64,000 nucleotides of DNA, taken from assembly GCF_014649375.1 (NCBI RefSeq), contig NZ_BMSX01000010.1, forward strand, positions 186,001 to 250,000. Direction: 5' to 3'. A program made the translations under genes and the position numbers. Below the pieces are notes generated by a model. The model searched no databases. It saw only the letters and a program-made list of their open reading frames with translations, and was not told where the DNA came from. Numbering within the stretch: position 1 is the stretch's first letter; each line of letters starts with the position of its first letter. This DNA is from Streptomyces aurantiogriseus. GTDB taxonomy: Bacteria > Actinomycetota > Actinomycetes > Streptomycetales > Streptomycetaceae. This document shows positions 19,695 through 29,036 of this stretch, one piece after another.

Positions 19695-20003
19695 GAACAA
19701 CCTCTCGGAACGTTGGAAAACGGCTTCCGGCCCCGTCCATTGTGGACAGGAGCCGACCACCGGCCTGGGGGTGGGCCGACGGCGCGGGCAGGGGCCGGGA
19801 AGTTCCACAGCGCCTTGAACGGCGTCTGTATTCCCTCCGCGGCTGTCACCTCTTAGGTCATCGCGTTGTTCCCACGAGCGTTACGCCTAATCTTCGTGGC
19901 CCGAGTCACACCCCGTAAGCGTTCAAAAACGGTCAGACACGGGCAGATGAGGTCACCCGCGACGTCTACCCACGCCGCTGCGACCCAACCCGCCTGTCGC
20001 ACC
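19695..20003 (-). promoter_or_regulatory. hrdB upstream region
   Basis: 309 noncoding bases that must hold the hrdB promoter(s). On the minus strand a GGAAT (19830-19834) could be the -35 of a SigR-type promoter as known for hrdB in S. coelicolor, but the GTT -10 expected 18-19 bases later is not seen, so this is not claimed. No other element recognised. Confidence 0.4.
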
Positions 20004-20046
20004 GTCGGACCCCGCAGGCCCATGATCGGGTCCTGCGGGGTCCGAC
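20004..20046 (-). terminator. Terminator downstream of the FadR-type regulator gene
   Basis: Perfect 15-bp arms GTCGGACCCCGCAGG (20004-20018) and CCTGCGGGGTCCGAC (20032-20046) with a 13-base loop in which CCC and GGG can add pairs. 74 bases beyond the regulator stop at 20121 and upstream of the hrdB promoter region, insulating hrdB from read-through. Confidence 0.85.
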
Positions 20047-20120
20047 GGGAGGCGGGGAACCGGCCGAGGGATGACACAGGAGGGGGAAGACATCCCCGGC
20101 CGCACCGTCGGCGGCTGCGC

Positions 20121-21008
20121 TCAGTGCTCGCGCGGCGCAGGAACGACGCGCTCCACCTCGGGATGGACGGTGAGCAGCTGGCGCATCGCCGCCTCCGCCC
20201 CGGCGCCGTCGCCCGCGGCCAGGGCGTCGACGATTCTGCCGTGGTGCGCCAGAGACACCTCGCTCGGCCGGTCACAGCCCGTGACCGGGCCACCGGACAC
20301 CTGGAGGGCGGCCGACACGATTCCGGAAAGGTGCTCCAGCATGCGATTGCCCGCGATCTGGATGAGCAACGAATGGAACTCCGCGTCGGCCCGGGAGTAG
20401 GTGAGCGCATCACCCTGCCCCATGGCATGCCCCATGATCTCGACCATGTCGGCCAGCCGCTGCTGGACGTCCTCACGCCCGTGCCCGGCGGCAAGGCGGG
20501 CGGCGAGCGGCTCGATCGTCCAGCGCAGCTCGCTCAGCTCGCGCCGCTGGTCGTCGCGCTGTGGACCGAAGGCCCGCCACTCGATGATGTCCGGGTCGAG
20601 GAGGTTCCAGTCGCTCACGGGACGCACGCGCGTGCCGACGTTCGGCCGGGCGCTGACCAGTCCCTTGGCCTCCAGGACACGGAGCGACTCACGGACGACG
20701 GTGCGGGAGACCTCGAAGCGCTGGCCGATCTCCTCGGGCACGAGCGGGCGGTCGGCGCCCAGATCGCCGGAGACGATCATCTGGCCCAGCTGCTGGACGA
20801 GTTGGCCGTGCAACCCGCGCCCGCGGCTGCCCGCGGCGCGTCGGCCCACACGGCCCAGCTCGGGGTCCGCGCCCTCCCAGACGGGAGCTCCGACGCGGTC
20901 GGCGGCAGGGGCCTCGGCGTAGGGGTAGCGGTCGAGTTCGCCCGGGCCGGCCAGACCGGAGTCGGCGGAGCGGGCGGCGGTCATCATGGTGTGCGCAAGG
21001 GTACTCAC
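20121..21008 (-). CDS. FadR/GntR-family transcriptional regulator
   Basis: 295 residues from GTG 21008 (site AAAGGATCC). An N-terminal tail of about 65 residues precedes the GntR wHTH (LVQQLGQMIVSGDLGADRPLVPEEIGQRFEVSRTVVRESLRVLEAKGLVSARPNVGTRVRP). The FCD ligand domain follows (LRWTIEPLAARLAA, DAEFHSLLIQIAGNRMLEHL, HHGRIVDALAAGD), with the Asp/His/His residues that bind metal and carboxylate ligands in this class. Usually these repress sugar-acid or carboxylate catabolism. No adjacent catabolic gene is visible, so the regulon is unknown. A terminator follows. Confidence 0.87.
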   Translation of the reverse strand: MSTLAHTMMTAARSADSGLAGPGELDRYPYAEAPAADRVGAPVWEGADPELGRVGRRAAGSRGRGLHGQLVQQLGQMIVSGDLGADRPLVPEEIGQRFEVSRTVVRESLRVLEAKGLVSARPNVGTRVRPVSDWNLLDPDIIEWRAFGPQRDDQRRELSELRWTIEPLAARLAAGHGREDVQQRLADMVEIMGHAMGQGDALTYSRADAEFHSLLIQIAGNRMLEHLSGIVSAALQVSGGPVTGCDRPSEVSLAHHGRIVDALAAGDGAGAEAAMRQLLTVHPEVERVVPAPREH

Positions 21009-21170
21009 GGATCCTTTGTCGGCGCCGCCTCCAACTCCCTTGAGGTCTTTGGTGAAAAGCACACGAAAGGGTGATCGCTCACCCCATCGCAATTGACGCC
21101 TTATCGGAAAGAAATGTGCTTTCTGCGGGGAGTTGCACACAAGCCAGGACCGGATGGGTACGGACGGTCG

Positions 21171-23426
21171 TCATCGGACCCTGCTTCGCAGGGTCGAGAG
21201 CAGATACGCACACAGCAGGGCGGTCAGCAACAACGCCAGTGCCCAGCCCACCGGTTGAGCGATCACACGTACCGCGGCGGCCAGATAGCGCTCTCCCCCG
21301 AAGGGCCACTGCAACAGGAACACCTCACGCAACCGCACCGAAAACCCTGCCGCCGCCCGCACGGACGCACTCTCCACGGCCTTCTGCACGAGAGGTACGC
21401 CCACCACCGGCACGGCGACGACCGCGGCGAGTCCGGCCGTGGTGGACCGGAAGACACCTGCCGCCAGGACACCGGCCCAGGCACAGCCGATCACGAGTGC
21501 GATCCAACTCGCGCTCAGCCGAAGCCAGTCCGCGGGAACCTGTGTGAGCTCCCGTCCGTAGACGAGGTAGAGCACTTCGGCGTCGCACCCCACGGTGAGG
21601 AAGGCCAGCATCAGCGCTGTGAACGCGGTGACGAGGAGCTTCGCGGTCAGCAGGCCCAGCCTGCGGGGCACGGTGCCGCGGTCCGCGGCCAGGGCGGGGT
21701 GGCGGAACTCGTCACCGAAAGCGAGCGCACCGAGCAGCCCCGCACCGAGCGCCGCAGGCGGCAGCGGCAGTTCCACGGGCCAGGCTGCCAGCAGTCGCGA
21801 CTGCGAGGTGTGGCCCATGCGGGCCAGGAGGAGCGCGGTGAGGGCGGAGACGAGCAGCACGACGACGACGGTGACGAAGCCCGTGCTGATGCCGGTGGCA
21901 CGGCGGAGTTCGTAGCGGAGGGGCCGGAGAGGGCTGGGGGCTGGGCGGACGGAGATGGGAGGTGGGAGAGCAGGCAAGGGCCTGAGAGTTCGGGGTGACG
22001 TGAGGTGGTGGGCGTTCTTGCGGGAGGGGTGGCCGGCTCGCGTGGGGGCCTCCACGGGCCGGCGGGGGCGGTCGACAGGGGCATCCGCGAGCGTGGCTGT
22101 GTCGGCGGCGGGCTGCGGATCCTGATCGGAGGACGGCTGCGATTGGTCGGCGGTGGAGGGTGGCTGGGCTTGGCCGGCAGGGAAAGGCCGCTGCGCTTGG
22201 CCGGCGGTGGAGGGCGGCTGGGCTTGGCCGGCGGTGGAGGGCTGGGCACCGTCGGCGGCACTGGATGGTGCCTCGTCGGCATCGGGTCGTCTTTCGGCGA
22301 CGGCGGGGATGAGCTCCGTGCGTGGGTTGCCGGAGGCTGTGTCGTCGGCATTCGACGCGGCGGGCTCTGCCAGGGTTTCGTCCGGGGTTGGCTCCGTACC
22401 TCTGGGCGATCGCTCCATCGGCTGGCGCGGCACGGGCGAGGACGCTGGTTCGGCCTCCGGCGTGTGCGGCGCGCCGATGGCAACGGCTTCTCGAGCTTTG
22501 CTCGCCGAGCGGCCGTCTTCCTGGGCCTCCATGAGCTCGTCTCCGGCTCCCGGTCCCATGTCGCCCACCTCGTCGGCGAGTTGGTGGACGAGGATGCCAT
22601 GCCGGAACGCCGTCTCGCCCACGTCGGCGCATGTACTGCCGTAAACGGAGAGCCGGTTGCCGTCTTCTTGCACGACCTCGACGGAACGCTGCGCGGTGCG
22701 CGCCTCCTTGGTGAGCAACGCGGCCAGACGGGCGGCATGGGGGCTGCGGACGGCGATACGGGGCCGCAGCCGGGTGCGGGCGAAGTCCGTGGCCTCCTGG
22801 TCGGCGACGAGCCTGCCCTCGTCCAGGGTGACGACCCGGTCGGCGATGCGAGCGGCCTCCTTGGGGTCGGACGTGGTCGACAGGACCGTGCCGCCCTGGG
22901 CCGCGTGCGCGCGCAGCATGCCGTGCAGCCAACGACTTTCGCGCTCGGAGAGCCCGTCGGCCGGGTCGTCGAGCACGAGGGTGTGCGGGTCGGCGAGGAG
23001 GGCGCAGGCGAGGCCGAGCCGGCGGTCCATGCCACGGGACAGCGTGCCGAGGCGCTCGTCGCGCAGGCTGACCAGACCGACGACTTCGAGGACTTCGTCG
23101 GCCCGCCGGACCGGGACGCCTGCGGCGGCGCACAGCATGCGCAGGTGGCCACGGACGGTACGGGCCGGATGCCCCGGCACGTCGCCCAGGAGGATGCCGA
23201 CCTCGCGTGAGGGATGGGCAATGCGGTGCAAGGGCCGACCTCTGAAGTAGGTGACACCGCGGCCCTGTTGGAGTTCGAGAATGAGCCTCAGCGCAGTGGT
23301 CTTGCCCGCGCCCGGCGCGCCGAGCAGCACGGTGACGCGACCGGCGCGCGCCTCGAAGGAGACATCGTCGAGGGCGGGCGGAAGCTCCTTGCGGGGATTG
23401 CTGGTCAGTCCGAAGGCCTGGATCAC
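21171..23426 (-). CDS. ABC transporter fusion: ATPase, repeat-bearing linker and membrane domain
   Basis: 751 residues from GTG 23426 (a TTG at 23435 is an alternative). ATPase domain about 1-230: Walker A GAPGAGKTT, signature region with LGTLSRGMDRRLGLACAL (the LSGGQ motif is degenerate: LSRGM), and Walker B TLVLDDPADGLS (Asp-Asp-Pro in place of the usual Asp-Glu-Pro). A Pro/Ala/Gln-rich linker of about 250 residues includes 9-residue tandem repeats. The C-terminal part (about 500-751) has about six transmembrane helices. One chain with both ATPase and permease is unusual for a bacterial ABC-2 exporter. Atypical motifs raise the question of ATP hydrolysis. Substrate unknown. Confidence 0.75.
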   Translation of the reverse strand: MIQAFGLTSNPRKELPPALDDVSFEARAGRVTVLLGAPGAGKTTALRLILELQQGRGVTYFRGRPLHRIAHPSREVGILLGDVPGHPARTVRGHLRMLCAAAGVPVRRADEVLEVVGLVSLRDERLGTLSRGMDRRLGLACALLADPHTLVLDDPADGLSERESRWLHGMLRAHAAQGGTVLSTTSDPKEAARIADRVVTLDEGRLVADQEATDFARTRLRPRIAVRSPHAARLAALLTKEARTAQRSVEVVQEDGNRLSVYGSTCADVGETAFRHGILVHQLADEVGDMGPGAGDELMEAQEDGRSASKAREAVAIGAPHTPEAEPASSPVPRQPMERSPRGTEPTPDETLAEPAASNADDTASGNPRTELIPAVAERRPDADEAPSSAADGAQPSTAGQAQPPSTAGQAQRPFPAGQAQPPSTADQSQPSSDQDPQPAADTATLADAPVDRPRRPVEAPTRAGHPSRKNAHHLTSPRTLRPLPALPPPISVRPAPSPLRPLRYELRRATGISTGFVTVVVVLLVSALTALLLARMGHTSQSRLLAAWPVELPLPPAALGAGLLGALAFGDEFRHPALAADRGTVPRRLGLLTAKLLVTAFTALMLAFLTVGCDAEVLYLVYGRELTQVPADWLRLSASWIALVIGCAWAGVLAAGVFRSTTAGLAAVVAVPVVGVPLVQKAVESASVRAAAGFSVRLREVFLLQWPFGGERYLAAAVRVIAQPVGWALALLLTALLCAYLLSTLRSRVR
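22135..22242 (-). repeat. 27-bp tandem repeat (4 units) inside the ABC fusion gene
   Basis: Four consecutive 27-base units (starts 22135, 22162, 22189, 22216), about 80-95% alike, encoding a nine-residue Pro/Ser/Thr/Ala/Gly/Gln motif (QPPSTAGQA) in the linker. Unit length is a multiple of three, so copy number can vary without frameshift. Confidence 0.85.
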
Positions 23427-23436
23427 CCGTAGCAAG

Positions 23437-23448
23437 ATAGCGCGCTAT
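23437..23448. promoter_or_regulatory. 12-bp palindrome just upstream of the ABC fusion gene
   Basis: ATAGCGCGCTAT is a perfect 12-bp palindrome 11 bases before the GTG start. This is a typical place for a repressor site overlapping the ribosome-binding region. No regulator can be named. Confidence 0.35.
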
Positions 23449-23700
23449 GTCCGGTTTTTCAGGTATCGCACGACGGGCTGTGCGGCCGTGATCGACGTGG
23501 ACGCATGCCTGTCCGTCGTCACCTGAGCGGGAGCCCGGGCCGCCGGGACCGTCAGCCGACCGCGTGCGGGAACGGCCGGGGCAGCATCGAAGCCCCGATG
23601 GTCCAAGTCGCCGACGCCAACCACCCTGGCCGCCAAGGGGAATCGGCAAGTGTGCCGCCCGAGCCGGCACGCGACGGTCAGTGGTCGCGGGGCGCCGGCA

Positions 23701-24459
23701 TCACACTTCGGGCCGCAGCATCGGCGGGTTGAGCAGGGTCGCGCCGCCAGCACGGAAGAGCTGGGCCGGGCGGCCGCCCTGCCGTGTGGTGGTGCCGCCC
23801 GTGGGGACCAGGAAGCCAGGGGTCCCCGTCACCTTGCGGTGGAAGTTGCGCGGGTCCAGCGCCACGCCCCACACCGCTTCGTAGACGCGGCGCAGCTCGC
23901 CGACGGTGAACTCGGTGGGGCAGAACGCGGTCGCCAGCGAGGAGTACTCGATCTTGGAGCGGGCGCGTTCCACCCCGTCCGCGAGGATCTGGGCATGGTC
24001 GAAGGCGAGCGGTGCGACCGGTTCGCCGTCACGGCCGTAACCGCCCTGTTGCAGCAGTTCCTCGACCGGTGCCCAGCGCGCGTTGCTGGCGTCGCCGCCG
24101 GCTCTCGGAGCAGGCAGGTCGGGGGCGAGCGCGAGGTGGGCGACGCTGACGACCCGCATCCGGGGGTCACGCTTGGGGTCGCCGTAGGTAGCGAGCTGTT
24201 CCAGATGGGCGCCGTTGTCCTGGGCCGGGGTGGAAGGGTCGTGGGCGCGCAGTCCGGTCTCCTCGGCCAGCTCCCGCGCCGCGGCCTGGGCGAGGTCCTC
24301 GTCGGCCCGTACGAAGCCGCCCGGGAGAGCCCACCGCCCCTGGAACGGCGGCTCGCCCCTGCGCACCGCCAGCGCACACAGGGCATGGCGGCGCACGGTC
24401 AGCACGACCAGGTCCACGGTGACGGCGAAAGGCGGAAAGGCTGACGGGTCGTAGGGCAT
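23701..24459 (-). CDS. NUDIX hydrolase domain with NrtR-like winged-helix C-terminus
   Basis: 252 residues from ATG 24459 (MPYDPSAFPPFAVTVDLVVLTV). Nudix box GGFVRADEDLAQAAARELAEETGL at about residues 45-68 keeps the REUxEExG acid cluster. The C-terminal 80 residues (VGELRRVYEAVWGVALDPRNFHRKVTGTPGF) match the NrtR-type wHTH that binds DNA in NAD-metabolism repressors. So the protein is probably a NUDIX-based transcription factor sensing ADP-ribose or NAD derivatives, although retention of the Nudix box means an enzyme role is also possible. An imperfect inverted repeat lies 11 bases upstream of the start. Confidence 0.82.
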   Translation of the reverse strand: MPYDPSAFPPFAVTVDLVVLTVRRHALCALAVRRGEPPFQGRWALPGGFVRADEDLAQAAARELAEETGLRAHDPSTPAQDNGAHLEQLATYGDPKRDPRMRVVSVAHLALAPDLPAPRAGGDASNARWAPVEELLQQGGYGRDGEPVAPLAFDHAQILADGVERARSKIEYSSLATAFCPTEFTVGELRRVYEAVWGVALDPRNFHRKVTGTPGFLVPTGGTTTRQGGRPAQLFRAGGATLLNPPMLRPEV

Positions 24460-24469
24460 GCGGCGATCA

Positions 24470-24490
24470 TAGTCGTCTTCCTGACGATAA
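24470..24490. promoter_or_regulatory. Candidate autoregulatory operator of the NUDIX/NrtR-like gene
   Basis: TAGTCGTC, spacer TTCCT, GACGATAA (24470-24490): five-base perfect inner arms TCGTC/GACGA with TAG/TAA flanks, directly upstream of ATG 24459. Typical of a dimeric wHTH site. Not verified against a published NrtR motif. Confidence 0.4.
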
Positions 24491-24590
24491 ACACTCCATT
24501 CACGGGCCGCTTCAGTGTCTGATCCACTCCGGTTCGGCACGGCTGTCACCGTTGCGCCCCGGTTGCCGCCCTGTTCCGCGTCATGCGAGG

Positions 24591-26849
24591 TCACACTCCC
24601 AGTTGCAGTCCGTCGGTCGCTTCCTCGACCATGGCGAGTCCGAGGCGGCTGATCCGTACGGAAAAGGGGGCGCCCGCGACCCGCAGTCCGGTCAGACCGA
24701 TCTCGCCGAGGGGCGCGCTGTCCATGGGACGCAGGGTGACCGTCCCGGCCGGGGCATCGGGACGGATGCCCGCCAGAGTGGTCAGCAGCAGGACCCCCGA
24801 GGCGGCGGCGGTGGCGGCGGGGCGGCAGGCGGCCGGGTGCGGCAGTGGAGCGCTCCCCTCGGTACGCTGCTCACCCGCGTACATCTCGGGAAGGCGATGG
24901 CCGAAGGCCTCGGCCGCAGCCAGTACGCCCCGCAGCAGCGAACCGGCCTCCTTCTCGTAGCCCGCGGCGGTGAGGCCCGCAACGGCGATCGCCGTCTCGT
25001 GAACCCGTACGGCACCGCTGCGGTGCCCGAAGGCGTTGTAGCCCGTCTCCTTCGCGCCCAGCCCACGCAGCCCCCAGCCCGAGTCCATCGCCGGGCTGCC
25101 GAGGAGCCGGGCGAGCTGTTCTGTCTGCACCTTGTCCAGCAGCCCGGGAGCGTGCTCGCCGCCGCCCAGCAGACCCGTGTCGAGCAGGTGGACCGTGGTC
25201 GCGCCCAGGTGCGGCAGGGACCGACCGTCCGGAGTGCGGGCGGCGGCGGGCCGGCCGCCGCCCCGATCGTCGATCCAGAAGTCCTGCCGGAACGCGGCCC
25301 GCAGTCTGTGTGCCCAGTCCCGCAGGCCGCCTCCGCCCGGTCTGCCGAAGGCGTCGAGCAGGTCGGAGCCGAGCAGTGCCGCGCGGTGGGCATGGGCCTG
25401 GGTCTCGCAGCGGACGGGACCGCCGGGTTGGGGATCACGCAGGTAAGGGCCCTCGCCCACGGCTGCTCGTAGCCAGGACAGGCAGCGCTCGGCCGCCGGC
25501 ATCAGTTCCTCCGTCTCCTGGTCGGGCAGTCCCCATCGACGGGCCTCCGCGAGGAGTACCGGGAAGAGCAGGGTGGCCTCCGTTCCCGTGCAGCCCGGCG
25601 GGAGGTGTGCGCCCGCGTCCCGCCTCGGTCCGGGGATCAGGCCGGACTGCGGCCCTCCGCCCGAGACCTGGGTGCGGGAGAGGGTGCGGAGCGTGCCTGC
25701 GGCGAGCCGGGTGCCGAGGGGCAGCGTCATCCGGGCCGCGGCGAGGGCCTCGGCCGGGGCCAGGCCGCAGCGCCACGGTGCCCCTGCCGCGAGGTGCGTG
25801 TCCATGGGGTGTGTCGGGTCGCGGACCAACAGTGCCTGCAGGTCCTCGACGCTCGTCCTCAAGAGCACGGGGACGCGGGGGTCGTCCCCCGTCGCCCGTG
25901 CCGGAGCCAAGGGACTCGTCGCCGCGCGGCCCATGGCCCGGACCGGGCCCGCGCTGTCCAGGCGCACGCGCAGCTCCACGGTCACGCTGCCGCCGGGTGG
26001 CACGTCGAAGTGCCAGCGCAGAAGTCCCGCGGAGGCGAGCGCGTCGGCGGGCGGTGGGTCGGCCGTGACGCACGAGGTCCCCGTGGCGCAGGACCAGCGC
26101 AGGCCGGCGTCATGGACGCTGGCGGTCAGCTCGGGCCCGACGGCACCGGCCGCGATGGCCCCGAGGTCGGCGAGGTCCGTGCCCAGGGCCACCTCCACCG
26201 GCAGGCGCAGCGGACGCAGGGCGGCACTGCGCAGTGTGATCCGCTCCGTACCATCCGCGGAGCGGGTCCACTCGACAACGACGTCCGGGTCCGGACCTCC
26301 GTGAGGGGTGACCCGCAGGGTGCCGACGAATCGGACACGGTCAGCCGCGACCATCCGGGCCTGGACAACCAGTGGTTCGCGTCCGGCCACCCGCACCTGG
26401 CACCGGGACAGCACACGCCGCCCTGCCCGGTAGTACCCCTCCAGTCCACGACCGGACAATTGCCCCTGCTCCGTGGAGATGGCGAGGCTCGGCAGGGCAA
26501 CGCAGATCATCGCCGCATGGGTGGAAGGCAGGTCGGTGGAGCGGCGCGGTGTCGCCGGCGGGCCCGGTGGCGCGGCGCCTTTCGCTGAGCCAGAAGCAGG
26601 GCGCCGCGCTGTGCCCGGTGGCGGCAAGGGGGACATGTCACGGGTCCCCTGGCCTTCGGGCGGGCGTGGAGCTCCCTCCGAGCCGACGGCTGGGGCGGCG
26701 CGCCGGGCGTCGCTGCTGCTCGGGGATCCGGTCCCGGGGCGTCCGGGCCCGTCCGTGGGCGGCAGGTCGGCACCTGCCCCGGGGACTGGCACGAACCTGT
26801 CGAGGACGGAGCGTCCCCCGGCGGTGGAGGGCGGAGTCGGCTGATGCAT
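24591..26849 (-). CDS. Glycogen debranching N-terminal domain protein (amylo-alpha-1,6-glucosidase-like)
   Basis: 752 residues. The first 110 are low-complexity Pro/Ser/Ala. From about 112 (MICVALPSLAISTEQGQLSGRGLEGYYRAGRRVLSRCQVRV) the sequence matches the 'glycogen debranching N-terminal' domain seen in actinobacterial trehalase/glucosidase-like proteins, and the C-terminal half (about 380-720) is an alpha/alpha-barrel glycosidase-like region with YNAFGHRSGAVRVHE and similar. Substrate not determinable: the acidic catalytic residues could not be assigned by eye. It shares its direction with the NUDIX gene, 131 bases downstream. Confidence 0.72.
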   Translation of the reverse strand: MHQPTPPSTAGGRSVLDRFVPVPGAGADLPPTDGPGRPGTGSPSSSDARRAAPAVGSEGAPRPPEGQGTRDMSPLPPPGTARRPASGSAKGAAPPGPPATPRRSTDLPSTHAAMICVALPSLAISTEQGQLSGRGLEGYYRAGRRVLSRCQVRVAGREPLVVQARMVAADRVRFVGTLRVTPHGGPDPDVVVEWTRSADGTERITLRSAALRPLRLPVEVALGTDLADLGAIAAGAVGPELTASVHDAGLRWSCATGTSCVTADPPPADALASAGLLRWHFDVPPGGSVTVELRVRLDSAGPVRAMGRAATSPLAPARATGDDPRVPVLLRTSVEDLQALLVRDPTHPMDTHLAAGAPWRCGLAPAEALAAARMTLPLGTRLAAGTLRTLSRTQVSGGGPQSGLIPGPRRDAGAHLPPGCTGTEATLLFPVLLAEARRWGLPDQETEELMPAAERCLSWLRAAVGEGPYLRDPQPGGPVRCETQAHAHRAALLGSDLLDAFGRPGGGGLRDWAHRLRAAFRQDFWIDDRGGGRPAAARTPDGRSLPHLGATTVHLLDTGLLGGGEHAPGLLDKVQTEQLARLLGSPAMDSGWGLRGLGAKETGYNAFGHRSGAVRVHETAIAVAGLTAAGYEKEAGSLLRGVLAAAEAFGHRLPEMYAGEQRTEGSAPLPHPAACRPAATAAASGVLLLTTLAGIRPDAPAGTVTLRPMDSAPLGEIGLTGLRVAGAPFSVRISRLGLAMVEEATDGLQLGV

Positions 26850-27159
26850 GCGGTGACTTCTTCTGCTCTCTGTGCGCCTCGGGCATGGTCACGCCGGCGG
26901 AGGACTCCGGCAGGGCTGGTGTGATGTGGCGGCGCACCTGTGCAGGCGTTCCGCCACTCAGGTGAACGGAGCGGGGCTCCCCCAGGTCACGCCCGGAGGC
27001 GGAGGCCCCGTCGAATGGCGGCGCAGGTCGGGCGGGTGGGCCGGCCTCCGAGCGTGGCCGACCACATCGGGTCGCCCGGCCCGTCCGGGCAGGGGCCCAG
27101 CCGCGCACACCGGCGGCTGCAGGCATCAGGGCATCGCCGGGCGTGGTGCCAGCAGGGTC
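26850..27159. other. Intergenic spacer, debranching-like gene / DUF4192 gene
   Basis: 310 bases without a supported gene; must hold the promoter of the debranching-like gene. No hairpin with arms above eight bases or known operator was recognised. Confidence 0.3.
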
Positions 27160-28908
27160 TCACCCCTTCTCCCTGACTTCGTCACCGTCCGGCTGCACGC
27201 TTTCCGAGCAGCTGCCACGGCGACTCGTGGCGGCTTTCCCCGCAGCACGCGTGGGCGGGCGGGACTCACCCCGTCCGGAAACGACGGGATGGGTGCCACG
27301 CGGCCTACGGGGGCGCAGGGTGTCGGCTCGCGATTCAGGCCTCTCGCCCGCCTCCGCTCGCGGGAGGCCACCGCCGGGAGCACCGGAGGAACGTGTACGG
27401 CGCCGTCGGCGGCCCGCCGCCGGTGCGGGTGTCGGCTCGGCCTCCCGTGCGGTCGTGCTCCGCGGGTCCGGTTCTTCGGCCTCCGTCGCCGCGTCGGGCC
27501 GGTCGGCGTCACGAAGTCCGTCGCCCTGATCGCCCCGATCCGCTCCCTCGAGCCGTACCGCGCGCGCCGCGCCCTCTCGCTGCTCCTTGCCCTCCCCGCT
27601 CTCGACGTCGGGCTCGACGTCGGGCGACCGTTCTCCCCCTGCCTCCGCCCTCCGCCCGCGCCCCTCCCGCTCGGCGCGCAGGCACCGTCGAACCGATTCC
27701 GGGTCGAGTCCCTCGTTGCATGCCTGGTGCAGGAGGCGGGCGAAGAGGTAACCGGGATCCGCGCCCAGGGCCATGGCGAGGGCTTCCCTGGCTTCCAACT
27801 CGTCGCCGCTGGACCAGGCGACCCAGCCGGCGAGCGTGAGAGGCGCCGCCGCGTGTTCTCCGTAAGGGCCGACGCAGCGGCGTGCCAGCGCGCGCCAGAG
27901 GCGCAGCGCGGGAGCGGCCTCGTCTCCCTCCATCCACTCGGCCGCGCGGTCGCGCGTCACGCGGTCCTGGAGACCGAGGATGAGAGCCGCGGCTTCGTCG
28001 GGTGCCAGCAGTTGGTCGTCTCGGTGGTCCGCCATGAGGACCCCGGTCACGTGCGGCGCTTCGGCGAAGCGCCGCAGGACCCGCCCGGCCAGCTCGACCG
28101 TCTCCTCCGCCACGGCGGCGCGGCTGTCGTCGTCGAGGATCCTGGGGACCAGCGCCCTGCTGGCGGTGTCGAGTGCGACCTCCTGTTCCAGTGCGGGGCC
28201 GGTCTCCAGGGGAAGCAGGCGGGCCCTCAACTCCCGCAGAGTGCCTCGGACCTGGATCCCGGCGTAGGTGGCCGCCGCGGCCAGCACGGAGGTACCGGGC
28301 AGGCCCATCGGTACTCCTTCGTCCGGGCAACAGCCCTCGCCCCCGCAGCAGTACGACCAGAAACGGCCGTCGGAAATGCACAGCGCCTCGATCACCGGGA
28401 CGTCGAGTCGGCCGCATTCGACTCGCAGCTGCTGGGCAAGGGGCTGCAGGCGTTCCATGACCTGGCGGCCCATCTCGCCCTTCGCCGGTTCCTGGCAGAG
28501 GTAGGCGACCATCTGCGCGGGGCGGGCACCCCTGCGTTCGCTGCCCGTCACGAGTCCCTGCGCGAGCTGCCGGGCCACGGCGCCCCAGTCGTCCGGATGC
28601 GCGGGAATACCGAGTCGGGCCCGACCGCCGAACCGACCCCGTCCGCCCAGGTCGTGCAGGGCGACCAGGACGATGCTGTCCTCGGGGCGGTACCCGAGCA
28701 GGTAGGGAAGGGCGTCGGCCAGTTCGGCCGGGGTACGCAGGGTGACCTGATGCGCGGCGGGGCCTCCGGTGTACGGCGCGCGCTCGTCGTACGGGACATG
28801 GCCCTCGTACGCGGCCGCTGCGTCGTACGACGCAGGTCCGTCACATCCGTCACGGCCGGTGATGTCACCGTTTTCGAAGGATCCAGTCGTTTCGCTGTGA
28901 TTGCTCAT
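27160..28908 (-). CDS. DUF4192 domain protein
   Basis: 582 residues from ATG 28908. Core DUF4192 (about 53-400) with LRTPAELADALPYLLGYRPEDSIVLVALHD and, later, ACNEGLDPESVRR-like helical segments. A highly charged, low-complexity tail of about 180 residues (Arg/Glu/Gly) follows. A cluster of cysteines (YCCGGEGCCPDEG) suggests a small metal site. The family is abundant in actinobacteria and of unknown function; presence next to recQ is common in the genus (from memory). Divergent from recQ, with a 128-base gap to its start. Confidence 0.75.
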   Translation of the reverse strand: MSNHSETTGSFENGDITGRDGCDGPASYDAAAAYEGHVPYDERAPYTGGPAAHQVTLRTPAELADALPYLLGYRPEDSIVLVALHDLGGRGRFGGRARLGIPAHPDDWGAVARQLAQGLVTGSERRGARPAQMVAYLCQEPAKGEMGRQVMERLQPLAQQLRVECGRLDVPVIEALCISDGRFWSYCCGGEGCCPDEGVPMGLPGTSVLAAAATYAGIQVRGTLRELRARLLPLETGPALEQEVALDTASRALVPRILDDDSRAAVAEETVELAGRVLRRFAEAPHVTGVLMADHRDDQLLAPDEAAALILGLQDRVTRDRAAEWMEGDEAAPALRLWRALARRCVGPYGEHAAAPLTLAGWVAWSSGDELEAREALAMALGADPGYLFARLLHQACNEGLDPESVRRCLRAEREGRGRRAEAGGERSPDVEPDVESGEGKEQREGAARAVRLEGADRGDQGDGLRDADRPDAATEAEEPDPRSTTAREAEPTPAPAAGRRRRRTRSSGAPGGGLPRAEAGERPESRADTLRPRRPRGTHPVVSGRGESRPPTRAAGKAATSRRGSCSESVQPDGDEVREKG

Positions 28909-29036
28909 GCAGGGACGATCTCGCGGATCTCACGGTTCCGCTTGCGCCTGTGGATAAGTCCGATCAGGGACACGTCAGAGTGGCTGTCCACGGCCGCCCC
29001 GGCCGGACTGTCAGTGCCGTCCTGTTGTATGGACGC

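Noticed and set aside
19830..19855. SigR-type promoter of hrdB (GGAAT on the minus strand)
   Set aside because: The expected GTT -10 at 18-19 bases spacing is absent, so only half of the motif is present.
22135..22242. CRISPR-like array in the ABC fusion gene
   Set aside because: Contiguous 27-bp units without spacers, in frame, encoding a low-complexity linker.
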